Positions 44,335 through 53,843 of a stretch of 64,000 nucleotides of DNA are shown in pieces. Under the pieces are notes generated by a model that had not been told where the DNA came from, did no database searches, and worked only from the letters and a program-made list of their open reading frames with translations. This DNA is from Archangium_A sp035910535 (GTDB lineage: Bacteria > Myxococcota > Myxococcia > Myxococcales > Myxococcaceae), in assembly GCA_035910535.1 (NCBI GenBank), contig JAMHXF010000083.1, positions 62,001 through 126,000 on the forward strand, read 5' to 3'. Numbering within the stretch: position 1 is the stretch's first letter; every line of letters begins with the position of its first letter. Made by a program: the position numbers and the translations under genes.

Positions 44335-45393
44335 ATGACCACCGCGCACAAGCTGCCGCCCGCTCCGCCATCGGTTGAAGATGCAGGAGGGGCGCCGCGC
44401 TTCGGCACGTACCAGGGCGCGCTCGACGTGGTCGACCTGAAGCGCCTGCGCGGGAGCTACGCGCCGGGCGCTGTCGACCGGCTGCGCATGCGCAAGAAGT
44501 GGACGTACGGCTTCGTGGCGACGCGTGAAGTGGCGGCGCTCTTCGCGGTGGTCGACGTGTCGTACTCGGCGAACGCGTTCGCGCTGGCGCTCGACTACAC
44601 GTCGGGGCGCGTGCTGGCAGACGTCGGCGTGCTCGGCCTGCCGCGCGTGATGACGAAGGTGAATGGTCACCCCGGCGCCGGGCTCGACGTCGACTTTCGT
44701 CACCCCACGGGGCAGTGGCGTATGTGGCGCGACTTCGGTGACGAGCGCTTTCACGGCTCGGTGAAGCTGGGCCTGCCGGGCCCGTTCATGAAGCCGAAGC
44801 TCGACCTGCGCTGGAGCCTGCTGGCGGCCGGCGCGCCGCCTCCGCTGACGGTCATCGCGCCGGTCGACGGCGGCGTGGTGAACGTGACGCAGAAGTGGGG
44901 CGGGCTGTTGTCGTCGGGCGCGCTCGAGGCCGACGGCCGTCGCTTCTCGCTCGACGGTGGCGTGGGCGGCATGGACTACACGCACGGTTACCTCGCGCGT
45001 GAGACGTCGTGGCGCTGGGCCTTCATCTGCGGCCGGCTGGACGACGGCACGCCCCTCGGCATCAACCTCGTCGAGGGCTTCAACGAGTCGCGCGACGACG
45101 TGAACGAGAACGCGATGTGGCTGGGTGACCGCTTGATTCCGCTCGGGCGCGCGCGCTTCTCGTGGAACAAGAACGCGATTCTCGACGGCTGGCAGGTGCG
45201 CACCACCGACGGCGTGCTGGACCTCGAGTTCAAGCCGTGGGCCGCGCACCAGGAGCTCCGAGATTTGAAAATCGTGAAGAGCGCCTTCAGGCAGCCAGTG
45301 GGGCTCTGGCAGGGCGAGGTGAAGCTCGAAGGTCGGAGCTTCGCTTTCAAAGACGCGCCGGGCGTCGCCGAAGACCAGGCCGTGCGCTGGTGA
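44335..45393 (+). CDS. DUF2804 family protein
   Basis: A 352-aa protein matching the DUF2804 pattern: RKKWTYGFVATREVAALFAVVDVSYSANAFALALDY (~55-90), FHGSVKLGLPGPFMKPKLDLRW (~137), KWGGLLSSGALEADGRRFSLDGGVGGMDYTHGYLARETSWRWAF (~185-230), GINLVEGFNESRDDVNENAMW and a closing AFRQPVGLWQGEVKL. Related proteins are lipocalin-like beta structures. It has no signal peptide and no known substrate. Start is ATG at 44335, behind a 70-bp spacer from the divergent Cys-repeat lipoprotein. Confidence 0.8.
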   Translation: MTTAHKLPPAPPSVEDAGGAPRFGTYQGALDVVDLKRLRGSYAPGAVDRLRMRKKWTYGFVATREVAALFAVVDVSYSANAFALALDYTSGRVLADVGVLGLPRVMTKVNGHPGAGLDVDFRHPTGQWRMWRDFGDERFHGSVKLGLPGPFMKPKLDLRWSLLAAGAPPPLTVIAPVDGGVVNVTQKWGGLLSSGALEADGRRFSLDGGVGGMDYTHGYLARETSWRWAFICGRLDDGTPLGINLVEGFNESRDDVNENAMWLGDRLIPLGRARFSWNKNAILDGWQVRTTDGVLDLEFKPWAAHQELRDLKIVKSAFRQPVGLWQGEVKLEGRSFAFKDAPGVAEDQAVRW

Positions 45394-45821
45394 TGCCCGT
45401 CATCGCTGCGTGCCCCGGCAACGGTCCTACGGTCTGTACGCGCGCTGTTGAGGCCGCGCTGAAGTCAGCCACTGGCAGCGCCGCGCAGCGCGACGCAGGC
45501 ACGCTCGTCACGCTCTCGTGGCCGAGCCCCACGAGCGCGATGCCGGCGGGCTACTTTCAGCGGGGCGAGGCTCGTGCGAACGCGAGCGCCGAACTCAACA
45601 GCTTCGCAGTCACGTCAGCTTCGAGCGCCGAGGCAGACCTTTCGCCGCGCGACGGCGGGTTCTCGTTCACCGTCATCTTTCCCGAGCCGGATCGCCTCGC
45701 GGTGGGCGACGGCTGCGAGGGAACGCACGGCGGAATGGACGACACGATTGAGCTGGAGGTCGAGGTCAGCGCGCAGCGCGCGGTCTCGACCAGCGCCAGC
45801 GTCTCGTTTGGCTCGTATTGA
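45393..45821 (+). CDS. Uncharacterised small protein, possibly a fragment
   Basis: A 142-aa ORF starting at an ATG that overlaps the DUF2804 stop (TGATG), so it could be translationally coupled. It contains CPGNGPTVCTRAVEAAL near the start and a beta-rich rest (FSFTVIFPEPDRLAVGDGCEGTHGG). No signal peptide or family. The composition is close to its neighbours, but the absence of any leader and the odd beginning leave open that it is a remnant of a longer secreted gene. Kept at moderate-low confidence. Confidence 0.4.
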   Translation: MPVIAACPGNGPTVCTRAVEAALKSATGSAAQRDAGTLVTLSWPSPTSAMPAGYFQRGEARANASAELNSFAVTSASSAEADLSPRDGGFSFTVIFPEPDRLAVGDGCEGTHGGMDDTIELEVEVSAQRAVSTSASVSFGSY

Positions 45822-45924
45822 GCGTTCCGTGGCAGCGTTCACAGAATTCTGAGAGCGACGACGCCTTCGTTCGTTTGAAATCAACGACCTGATTGCTGGC
45901 CTGAAGTTCGCACAAGGTCGCGTC

Positions 45925-46782
45925 ATGACACTCGTTCTCGCACTGGTCCTCGCGGCTGCTCCCGGCGTCGCCGAGGTGCAACGCATTCAACAGCATCTCT
46001 CGGGCGCGCAAGCGCTGCTGGCCGCGCGCGACGTGAGCGGCTTGAGCGTCGCTCAGCGCGCGAACCGGGAGCTCAACGCGCAGCGGCTCGCGGCGTACAA
46101 GCAGGCCGGCGAGTTTCCGAAGAACCGCGTGCAGGCCGGGCGTACGCCGGTGTTTCGTGATGACGACGGCACGCGCTGCGCTGTGGGTGAGCTGCTGTGG
46201 CGCTCGGGCGAGACCGCGCTGGTCGATGACATCGCGACGAACCACAACCTCGCGACCATTCATGAGCTCGCCGTCACACCCGGCGTCTCGCGTGCGCTCG
46301 GTGCATGGCTCGACGCGCAGGGCCTGACGCTCGCGGAGGCCGCGCGCATTCAGCCCAGCTACGATTTCATGGCGTTCGAAGTGACGACGCCTGCGTACAC
46401 CGACGTCGCGGTGGGCGCGTGCTCACCACCGATGACCTTGCGGCCCGCGCACAGCGCCACCCCTCACTACGCGTCGGCGTCGGTCACGCCTGCAGGCACG
46501 AAGCTCTTCAAGGACGCCGACTGCACCGTCGAGCTGCCACTCAACAGAGAGGTGACGACCGACGGGAGCATTCACTTCCGGGCTGAGGCTCCGGGAGCGG
46601 TGACCATCAAGGTGAGCGGTCAGGCCAACACGGTGACTCAGGTGCACCGCGTTGGCGGCGCTGGCGAGGTCACGCTTCCCTACGAGGGGACGAGTGGTGG
46701 CAATCGCCCCGTGGGGGGCTGCAGCACTTCGGGTTCGGAGCTGCTGCTGTTGCTGTCTTTGGCCGTGCTGAAAAAGAAGTGA
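45925..46782 (+). CDS. Secreted protein with MYXO-CTERM-like sorting tail
   Basis: A 285-aa protein with a signal peptide (MTLVLALVLAAAPGVA). The N-terminal ~130 residues resemble a helical region with FRDDDGTRCAVGELLW...NHNLATIHELA. A beta-rich domain follows, and the last ~22 residues are GGCSTSGSELLLLLSLAVLKKK: Cys, hydrophobic stretch, basic end. This resembles MYXO-CTERM/PEP-CTERM-style sorting tags, with Lys instead of the usual Arg cluster. The fold is unrecognised. Start ATG at 45925, preceded by a 103-bp spacer in which nothing else was seen. Confidence 0.65.
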   Translation: MTLVLALVLAAAPGVAEVQRIQQHLSGAQALLAARDVSGLSVAQRANRELNAQRLAAYKQAGEFPKNRVQAGRTPVFRDDDGTRCAVGELLWRSGETALVDDIATNHNLATIHELAVTPGVSRALGAWLDAQGLTLAEAARIQPSYDFMAFEVTTPAYTDVAVGACSPPMTLRPAHSATPHYASASVTPAGTKLFKDADCTVELPLNREVTTDGSIHFRAEAPGAVTIKVSGQANTVTQVHRVGGAGEVTLPYEGTSGGNRPVGGCSTSGSELLLLLSLAVLKKK

Positions 46783-46893
46783 CGTCGACTCTGAGGATCG
46801 TCAGAAGCGCCTTCGAGCCGCCTGTGTGACGCTGGTGGAGTGGCGCGCTGGGCGTCGCTCAAGGCCAGCGGTTCGCTGGGAGGAGTTGCTCGT

Positions 46894-47757
46894 TTGAAAT
46901 TCTCACGCACCGAAGACGTGCTGCGGTTGATCTGCGGCGTCACCACCACCGATGAAGTCGCCAGGCGTCACGGGGTCACCGCCGCTGAAGTCGAACGCTG
47001 GCGGAGCGATTACCAGTCGGCCATCGAGAAGCTGGCTACGGCGCCTCGTCGCCAGGCGCGCGTTGGCGTGATGTTCGCCGCCACGCTCGTGGCCATCGCC
47101 GTGGGGAGCTGGAGCACCGACGCGTGGGCGCAGAGCTGCACGCAGACCTTGCCCAACGGGCTGGTGACGTTCTGCCCTGACGCTCCGGCGCGGGCTGATC
47201 AAGTGAACCAGAACTTCCTGCGCGAAGTGCAGTTGCTCGAGCAGAAGGTCGGCACGGCAGGTTCAGCGGCGGTGACGATGACGGGCGCAGTCACGTCAGC
47301 TGGCGCGGTGACGGTGAACAACACGCTGACCACCACGGGCGCGCTCAGCACGCCGCGCATCAACTTCACGGGCACGTCGGGCGTGGTGACGTGGCCTGCG
47401 GCGAACGTCGGCGCGAAGTTGCAGATGGCGGGCAATGCGCACGAGCTCGGCGTGCAGAACAGCACGACCTACCTGCGCACCAGCGACACGGTCGCTTTCT
47501 ACAAAGGCGGCCAGTTCGACGCGGCCGGCGCCGGGCCCGCGGGTACGACGACGTTCTCGGTCGACGGTGACGGCAACGCTGCGGCGGCGGGCGCGCTTCG
47601 CTCGCGTGGCGATTTCGTCGTCAAAGACGTCACCACGTGCTGCACCGGCAACGGCGGCGTCGGCTGTTGCCCGAGTGGCTACGGTCAAGTGGGCCGCGAC
47701 CTCAACACGGGGGCAGGCGGCGAGTTCTGCTACCTCTGCGTGAAGCGCGCGAATTGA
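46894..47757 (+). CDS. HTH-TM-secreted-domain fusion protein
   Basis: A 287-aa protein; TTG at 46894 is chosen because GGGAGGAG lies 8 bp upstream (a GTG at 46840 keeps the same frame). Residues ~1-45 (FSRTEDVLRLICGVTTTDEVARRHGVTAAEVERWRSDY) read as a helix-turn-helix of the transposase/SpoIIID-like sort. Residues ~57-77 (VGVMFAATLVAIAVGSWSTDAWA) form a TM/signal segment ending in an ALA-like site. The rest is an extracellular Thr/Gly-rich region with a short repeat-like VTMTGAVTSAGAVTVNNTLTTTGAL and a Cys-rich end (CCTGNGGVGCCPSGY). Such a layout suggests a membrane-tethered regulator with an external sensor, or a bystander fusion. Confidence 0.6.
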   Translation: MKFSRTEDVLRLICGVTTTDEVARRHGVTAAEVERWRSDYQSAIEKLATAPRRQARVGVMFAATLVAIAVGSWSTDAWAQSCTQTLPNGLVTFCPDAPARADQVNQNFLREVQLLEQKVGTAGSAAVTMTGAVTSAGAVTVNNTLTTTGALSTPRINFTGTSGVVTWPAANVGAKLQMAGNAHELGVQNSTTYLRTSDTVAFYKGGQFDAAGAGPAGTTTFSVDGDGNAAAAGALRSRGDFVVKDVTTCCTGNGGVGCCPSGYGQVGRDLNTGAGGEFCYLCVKRAN

Positions 47758-47825
47758 GCCACGCGGCGCCCCTGGTGGTGTCGCGCGCAGGTTTGAGCCG
47801 CAAGCAACTCGCGTAGAATGTCGGC

Positions 47826-49877
47826 ATGCGTCGTGGGTTGAACGGGCTCGTCGTGTCGTCGTTGTTGCTGTCGTGCGGTGGGTCGGGTGGGCAGCAGCCA
47901 GACGCCGGGCCACCTGAAGAATCGTCGAGCTACACCTTCGAGTGCTTCGAGCTGGCCTCTGGCCGCTTCGTCGTACACCCCGAGAACGCCGACTGGCTGC
48001 TGGCGCTCGGCGTCAGTCGAGACCCGTACGCGTTGCTGAGTGAAGACCGCGGCAAGACGTGGCGACGCACGCGCTACCGCAGCCTGCGCCTGCCGGTGGT
48101 CTTCGAAGACAACCTCGTCGTCGCCACCGGCGAGACCGACGCGCAGGTGCTCGTCTTCGGCGACCTCTTCGCTGAGCCGCTGGTGGTCTCGCTCGACACC
48201 TTGAGCGGCACCGGCGCGCCGTTGGGCTCGGCCTACGCCACGCTGCCTTCGGGCGTACGGCTCGCGTTGACGCCGCAGCGCTACCTCGTGCGCAGCGACG
48301 ACGGCGGGCAGACCTGGCGCGGCACGCGACGTGGCTTCGTGGCGCCCGTGGCCGACACCACGGTGATGCTGCGCGCGTCGCACGAGGCCTCGGTGTGGGT
48401 CTCGAGCGCGAACGGCGCGGTGCAGGTCTCGAGCAACAGCGGCAAGGCGTACCAGACGCTCTCGTTCCCCGAAGACCGTGGCTTCGTCGACCAGCGCGGG
48501 CCCGTGTACGACCTCGCGCTCGGCGCGGAGCAGCGGGTGGCGCTCATCAAGACCCACAAAGAAGACGGGCAGCCGCACCTCTTCGTCTCTCGCAGCGACG
48601 GCGCGTTCTGGCAGTCGTGGTTTCGGGGGCTCGACAACCTCGCCACGGCGGTGGCGCTGGGCCCGGGGCTCGACGAGCTGTGGTTGATGGAGCGCAACGC
48701 GAAGAACAAGCAGCCGCAGCTGTGGCGGTCGACGAACCTGGGCGCGTCGTTTCACCAGCCGCTGATGACGAGCGCCGGCGTCCCGCTCGTGGCGCGCGAG
48801 TTCTTCGACAGCTTCCCCGGCACGGGCCTCGGCGCCGGCCTCGCGACGTACGGCGGCGACAGGCTCCGCTTTTTTCCCGAGCGCACGCACGCCTTCGGCA
48901 CCACCCGGCCGGTGTGCACACAGACGACCGGCGAAGGTGCCTTCTGGACGCGCGCGAAGGTGGGCGCCACCGACGCCACCGGGGTCGTCGAGCTCTTCGC
49001 GCACGTCGCCGCGGGCGTCGTGTCGGTCGACGGGCTCGCGCCGGGGCCGAGCGCGGGGCAGGTCTTCGTTGGTGGGCCCGGTGCAAGCCTCAGCAGCGTG
49101 GGCCACGACGGCGCGCTGCGCTTCGCGGCCGGCAGCGGCTTCGATTTCTCGAAGGGCCTCACGGTCGACCCGACAGACGGCTCGCTGGTGTTCCTCGCCA
49201 GACCCACGGGCGCGCTGCCGACGAGCGACGCGTACCGACGAGCGGGCCCGGGCTTCGACGTCATCTGGTTGGACCCCGCGACGCTCACCGTGCGCAAGCG
49301 CGTCACCATCGACCAGCTCCACGACTTCACGCAGAGCGGCAACCCACGCTTCTTCGCGTACGCCGAGGGGCTGGTGGTGCTCGCCGACGGCACGGTGATG
49401 GTCGACTCGCAAGACGGCTTCTTCCGCCTCGACAACGACACCAACATGTACGCCGCGCACCGCCGCAACACGCGCTTTCGTCACCGCGCGCCGGGCTCGA
49501 CGGAGTGGCGCCCCGGCCTCGCGCACTTCGCGGTGCGGCTCGACTCGACGCCCATCGACCTCGCGCTGTGCAACGCGCCCACGCGCTGCCTCCCGTATGA
49601 AGGCGAGCCCGTCGCGTGGGACTTCGGCAACACGCACCTCTACGTGCTCGACGGCGTCGACGGGAAGGTGCGCTCGCTCGACGTCTCGGTCGACGGCGCG
49701 AGCTGGGAGGTGGTGGCCGAGGGCTTTCTTCACCCCACGTACCTGTGGGTCGACCGCACGCGAGCTGATGACACGCTGTGGGTCGCCGACTCTGACCTCT
49801 ACCGCGTCACGCCGAAGCCGGGCCAGGTCGGCGCGCCGCCGCCGTTGGTGCCGTTGGCACAAGGAGATCTCCCGTGA
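47826..49877 (+). CDS. Lipoprotein with BNR/sialidase-like beta-propeller
   Basis: A 683-aa protein with a lipoprotein signal (SSLLLSCGG). Asp-box BNR motifs are visible: SEDRGKTWRRT (~74-84), SDDGGQTWRGT (~155-165) and degenerate copies (SSNSGKAYQTL, RSTNLGASFHQ), suggesting a multi-blade propeller like glycosidase or exo-sialidase lectin folds. Catalytic residues cannot be placed. Stop TGA overlaps the GTG start of the next lipoprotein by 4 bp, so the two form a coupled surface-lipoprotein pair. An MSD-like ribosome site before the ATG is weak. Confidence 0.7.
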   Translation: MRRGLNGLVVSSLLLSCGGSGGQQPDAGPPEESSSYTFECFELASGRFVVHPENADWLLALGVSRDPYALLSEDRGKTWRRTRYRSLRLPVVFEDNLVVATGETDAQVLVFGDLFAEPLVVSLDTLSGTGAPLGSAYATLPSGVRLALTPQRYLVRSDDGGQTWRGTRRGFVAPVADTTVMLRASHEASVWVSSANGAVQVSSNSGKAYQTLSFPEDRGFVDQRGPVYDLALGAEQRVALIKTHKEDGQPHLFVSRSDGAFWQSWFRGLDNLATAVALGPGLDELWLMERNAKNKQPQLWRSTNLGASFHQPLMTSAGVPLVAREFFDSFPGTGLGAGLATYGGDRLRFFPERTHAFGTTRPVCTQTTGEGAFWTRAKVGATDATGVVELFAHVAAGVVSVDGLAPGPSAGQVFVGGPGASLSSVGHDGALRFAAGSGFDFSKGLTVDPTDGSLVFLARPTGALPTSDAYRRAGPGFDVIWLDPATLTVRKRVTIDQLHDFTQSGNPRFFAYAEGLVVLADGTVMVDSQDGFFRLDNDTNMYAAHRRNTRFRHRAPGSTEWRPGLAHFAVRLDSTPIDLALCNAPTRCLPYEGEPVAWDFGNTHLYVLDGVDGKVRSLDVSVDGASWEVVAEGFLHPTYLWVDRTRADDTLWVADSDLYRVTPKPGQVGAPPPLVPLAQGDLP

Positions 49878-51103
49878 AGGCGCTGTGTGTCTGCGTGGTG
49901 GTGCTGCTGGTGGGTTGCTCGGGCGGTGGCGGTAACACGGGCGTGCCGCTCGACGACGGCGCGGTGATTCGGTGTGCCCCTTCGGCCGGCACCACGTCGC
50001 CGGGTGTCAAGCAGACCATTCGTGTCGAGGTGAGCGCCGCGAAGCGGGAGAACCGCGTGGCGAGCCTGACGGCGAGCGGAGGTCGCTTGGTGCAAGACAC
50101 CGCCGACACCACGTTCTGGACGTGGTTCGCGCCGCGCGACGAAGGTGAATACACGCTGACGGCGCAGGTCGTGCCGAAGCCCGAGCTCAGCTCGCAGTGC
50201 GTGTTTCAAATCGTCCGCAACGCGGCGCTCGACATCAACACGGCGCTGCCCAACCTGCCGTACCGGCTCGCGTGGCGGCCCGACTCGCGCGAGGTGGCGC
50301 TGCTCGACGAGAACGGCCGCGTGCTGTTCTTCGACGCGCTGACCAACCGCCTCGCCTCGTACGTCGTCTCGAAGAAGCCGAACGCGAAGGCAGCGCTGGC
50401 CTGGGAGCCTGACCTCAGCGACCTCGTGGTGGCGGGCGCCGACGGCCAGCTCGCCTTCATCGACGCGCGCTCGGGGCGTTGGTTCGCGATGGCGCAGGAC
50501 CTCGGCGTGCCGACCGCCGTCGACTTCGACCCTGAAGCGAATGCATGGCTGTGCACCGACGGCTGCCTGGCGCGTGTGGGCGCCGAAGCGTCTGCCTGTG
50601 TCGTCGCGCAGCCCTGCGAGCACGTGAGCGTCGGCGCGAATGGCGGCGTCATCTACGCAGAGGGCGTGGGCACCGTCTCACCGCTCACCAATGAGGTGCT
50701 TCGCGCCGACGCAGCGCCCGGCCGCATGTCGCGCGACGGGCAGGCGGTGGCGCGGTTGCCGTCGAGCCGTCGCATCGAGGTCGTCTCCGCCGTGACCGGT
50801 GGCGTGCTGCGGGTTCACACCGCGCCCTTCAACGTGGCGCGCCTGGCGATTTCACCGCGCGGAGACCTCGTGGTGGCCAGCACCGCCGACCTCACCGCCA
50901 CCGAGACCATGTGTGTCTTCGACGTGAACGCAGAGGCGCCGTTGCGGTGCTTCGACACCGCTGCGCTGGCGGCGGGCGCGGCGCGGCGTGAAGTGCTCGA
51001 CCTCGCCTTTTCACCTGACGGCACGCGCTTCGCCGCCCTCGAGCGAGCCTCGAGCGGCCGCAGCTTCACCAACTGGACCATCGCCGAGCTGAAGGACGAG
51101 TGA
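49874..51103 (+). CDS. Lipoprotein with WD40-like propeller repeats
   Basis: A 409-aa protein starting with GTG in a 4-bp overlap with the preceding gene. Lipoprotein signal VVVLLVGCSGGGG. An N-terminal Ig-like segment (~35-115) is followed by propeller-type repeats (YRLAWRPDSREVALLDENGRVLFFD, LAWEPDLSDLVVAGADGQLAFID, LDLAFSPDGTRFAALE) with the pattern of WD40/PD40 blades. No catalytic motif. It shares orientation and coupling with the BNR lipoprotein, so they probably work together on the envelope. Confidence 0.7.
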   Translation: MKALCVCVVVLLVGCSGGGGNTGVPLDDGAVIRCAPSAGTTSPGVKQTIRVEVSAAKRENRVASLTASGGRLVQDTADTTFWTWFAPRDEGEYTLTAQVVPKPELSSQCVFQIVRNAALDINTALPNLPYRLAWRPDSREVALLDENGRVLFFDALTNRLASYVVSKKPNAKAALAWEPDLSDLVVAGADGQLAFIDARSGRWFAMAQDLGVPTAVDFDPEANAWLCTDGCLARVGAEASACVVAQPCEHVSVGANGGVIYAEGVGTVSPLTNEVLRADAAPGRMSRDGQAVARLPSSRRIEVVSAVTGGVLRVHTAPFNVARLAISPRGDLVVASTADLTATETMCVFDVNAEAPLRCFDTAALAAGAARREVLDLAFSPDGTRFAALERASSGRSFTNWTIAELKDE

Positions 51104-51115
51104 GTCGCCCTGTCG

Positions 51116-52510
51116 TCACGCGGGTGACGGGCGCGCCGTCACCGGGGCCGTGGGCGACGCGACGGTGGCGTGAAACGAGAGCGCCGCGGCGAGCGCCGCG
51201 AGTGATGCGAGCGTGAAGAAGTAGTTCGCAAAGCACCAGCGGTTGAAGGTGAAGAAGAGCGTGTAGGTGAGCGTGAGCGCGACGCCAAAGTTGGCTGGTG
51301 TTGGTGCCAGCTTCCACCTGGTGAGCCCCAACACGAGCACTGCCAACACGAAGCCCGCCGAGCCGGGGATCAGGTAGCCGAGGTGCCGGTAGCTCCAGTT
51401 GTTGAAGGTCAGCCCGTCGGGCCGGTTGGGGAGGCCGCTCAAGAGCTCGAAGAGCGCGAGCTTGAGCGCCGCGAAGTCCCACAGCACGAAGGGGGCGACC
51501 ATCGCCGCGCCTACCGCAGCCATGATGACCCATTGCTTTCGGGTAAAGCCGACCGTCAGTCCTGCGGCGAGCAGCGTCCAGAACATCGTTTGCTTGGCCG
51601 TGAGCACCACGCCGAAGAGCACCGCCGTCAGAATGGGGCGTCGCGACACCAGCGCCGCGGCGCTCACGGTGACCAGCGCGACTTGTACGGGGTCGATCCA
51701 CCCTTGTTCGATGATGAACCACAGCTTGGGCATGCAGAGCACCATCAGCGACGGCGCGTCTTCGAAGAATGAGGGCAAGGTGCGGCGCGCGCTGCGAACG
51801 ATGAAGCGCAGCGCCGCTGCCGTGAGCACCAGCGCGGTGATCATCGCGAAGCGTACGTCGCCCAGCAGCGCTTGTGCGGGCACCGTGGCGTAGATCTGTG
51901 TCGGCGGGTACACGTAGGGCACGTACGGCAGGTTGGCGCCCGAGCCCGTGTCGGGCACCCGCACCTCGACGTAGGGGTTCGAGCCTTTGAGCAGGAGTTG
52001 CGCGCCCTGGCGCTGCAAGGCCCAGGCGTCGATGCGGGGCTCCGGAGAGGTGCGGACGGTGTCGGTGCCACCGGCGAAGATCACCACCGCGAAGAGCGCG
52101 GCGCGCAGGTGACGCAGCCACTGGGGCTCGGAGAACGCGAGCCAGATGCCCGGGATGTACGAGGCGAGCAGGGCGAGGCCCCAGACCTGCGCGGTTCGGA
52201 GCCCCGTCCACGGGCGACGTGCGTAGATGATCTGCTCGACGTCGGTCCACGCGCAGAAGGCGAGCCCGAAGACGGCAGCCCAGAGCAGCCACTGAGAGAG
52301 CGTGAGATCGAGCCGGAGGTCGTCGACACGACGCTGGGCTTTCGCGACGAACAGGCCGATCAACACGACCACGCCGACGAGCATCGTGACGAAGGCGGCT
52401 TCGGAGTACGCGCCGCGCGAGAAGATGATGCACAGCCCGAACAACAGCGAGACCAGGAGCGCCGGAATGAAGGCCGACGAGACGTGAGCATCACCAGTGT
52501 TCGTCGTCAT
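51116..52510 (-). CDS. Integral membrane glycosyltransferase, GT87/DUF2029-like
   Basis: A 464-aa protein with about ten hydrophobic helices. The luminal loop GSNPYVEVR....VPYVYPPTQIY (~175-205) is the signature of polyprenyl-phosphate-mannose-dependent transferases of family GT87 and relatives (YPP motif). The acidic residue expected at the catalytic site lies in the SPEPRID segment before it (~160). It probably transfers a sugar from a lipid-linked donor to a glycan on the outer face of the inner membrane. It is divergent from the sugar O-methyltransferase at 52575 and convergent with the WD40 lipoprotein. Substrate unknown. Confidence 0.75.
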   Translation of the reverse strand: MTTNTGDAHVSSAFIPALLVSLLFGLCIIFSRGAYSEAAFVTMLVGVVVLIGLFVAKAQRRVDDLRLDLTLSQWLLWAAVFGLAFCAWTDVEQIIYARRPWTGLRTAQVWGLALLASYIPGIWLAFSEPQWLRHLRAALFAVVIFAGGTDTVRTSPEPRIDAWALQRQGAQLLLKGSNPYVEVRVPDTGSGANLPYVPYVYPPTQIYATVPAQALLGDVRFAMITALVLTAAALRFIVRSARRTLPSFFEDAPSLMVLCMPKLWFIIEQGWIDPVQVALVTVSAAALVSRRPILTAVLFGVVLTAKQTMFWTLLAAGLTVGFTRKQWVIMAAVGAAMVAPFVLWDFAALKLALFELLSGLPNRPDGLTFNNWSYRHLGYLIPGSAGFVLAVLVLGLTRWKLAPTPANFGVALTLTYTLFFTFNRWCFANYFFTLASLAALAAALSFHATVASPTAPVTARPSPA

Positions 52511-52574
52511 TGCGCGCGGGGACGATTGCCGCTCAGCGTGGACTTGAAAAGCGGAATCTGATTAACGCCGCGAC

Positions 52575-53630
52575 GTGACCGCTACCCGGCGTGACCCCGT
52601 GCTGGTCGAGATGATCGAGTCGATGAAGAAGGGGCCAGCGATCTACGCGCCGTCGGTTTTCTGGGAGCAGTTGATCGAACGTCACATCGAGGAACTCGAG
52701 GCAGAGGGGTTCGAGAACTTCAAGCGCACGTTGAACATGAAGTACTTCAACTGGGGCGTGCTGGGCATCGTGCGGCAGTTGATGGTGCCGACCCTGGCGT
52801 TTTGGACGAAGCACCCCAGCCTCAAGCCGTTCACAGCAAATTTCTCTGACCATCGCTCGAGCGCAGGTCGGCACTCGAAGTCGTTCAACGCGGCGGCGGC
52901 GCTCATCTACAAGACCTACGTCGCGATGCTCGCCGACTTGATTCTGGCGTCAGATCCGCTCGAGCTGCTTCACCGGTTGTCGGAGCCCGAAGTGGGGCAC
53001 CCCTTCGTGGTTGAACACCGCGGCCTGCGCTTGTCTCAAGACCTCTGTAACTCGGTGCATGAGTTCTACAGCGCGACCTCCCGCAGCGACCTCTCGCGCC
53101 CCAACTTCCGTGTGGGGGAGCTGGGGGCTGGTTATGGTCGGCTGGCGCCCGTCTTCCTGTCGGCGCTGCCGACTTCTTCGTACACCATCATCGACATTCC
53201 TCCGGCGCTCTACGTGAGCCAGCGGTACCTCTCTGAGGTGTTGCCTGACGTGCCGGTCTTCAAGTTCAGGGACTTCACTTCGTTTGAAGAGGTGAAGCCT
53301 GAGTTCGAGCGTGCGCGGATCCGTTTCCTTGCTGCACATCAGATCGAGCTTCTTCCGAAAGACTCGTTCGATCTCTTCGTCAACATCAGCTCGCTCCACG
53401 AAATGTCGTTCGCGCAGATTGAGCACTACCTGCAGCAGATCGATCGCGTGTGCCGTGGCCATTTCTATTCGAAGCAGTGGCGCGTCTCGCGCGCGAAGGT
53501 AAACGGCTTCGTGATCGAAGAAGACGAGTACCCCATTCCGAAGACGTGGCATGAGCTGATGCGTCGCCCGCACCCTCTGCAGCAGATGTTCTTCGAGGCG
53601 CTCTGGTTGACCCGGTCGCTGCGCCCCTGA
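52575..53630 (+). CDS. Putative sugar O-methyltransferase (TIGR04371-like)
   Basis: A 351-aa protein starting with GTG. The core contains a SAM-binding glycine-rich turn, VGELGAGYGRLAPVFL (~177-192), followed by YTIIDIPPALYVSQRYL (~203-219) and the LFVNISSLHEMSFAQIEHYL segment, typical of the TIGR04371 putative sugar O-methyltransferase family in polysaccharide gene clusters. The N-terminal ~150 residues are helical. It ends with PLQQMFFEALW. Divergent from the GT87-like transferase with 64 bp between starts, consistent with a surface-glycan locus. Confidence 0.8.
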   Translation: MTATRRDPVLVEMIESMKKGPAIYAPSVFWEQLIERHIEELEAEGFENFKRTLNMKYFNWGVLGIVRQLMVPTLAFWTKHPSLKPFTANFSDHRSSAGRHSKSFNAAAALIYKTYVAMLADLILASDPLELLHRLSEPEVGHPFVVEHRGLRLSQDLCNSVHEFYSATSRSDLSRPNFRVGELGAGYGRLAPVFLSALPTSSYTIIDIPPALYVSQRYLSEVLPDVPVFKFRDFTSFEEVKPEFERARIRFLAAHQIELLPKDSFDLFVNISSLHEMSFAQIEHYLQQIDRVCRGHFYSKQWRVSRAKVNGFVIEEDEYPIPKTWHELMRRPHPLQQMFFEALWLTRSLRP

Positions 53631-53843
53631 CAGTCGAAGACAGCTCGAGCACGATTCACGAACGATGATGCTCGGCTCACGCCGCTGTGCGCACACCAGC
53701 GCGTGGTTGCGATTCGCCTCACGCGCAAGAAGCCAAGGGCCACGTTCCTCGACGCGGCGGCCGAAGAGATGGGTCTGCTCGCGTTGCGAAAGCGCGTCGC
53801 CCACGTGCTGCAAAGCTCGCGCGCTACGACTTCACGGTGAGCG

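Noticed and set aside
46894..47030. Transposase remnant
   Set aside because: The HTH is continuous with a TM and secreted domain behind a strong ribosome site; no catalytic DDE part or terminal repeats.
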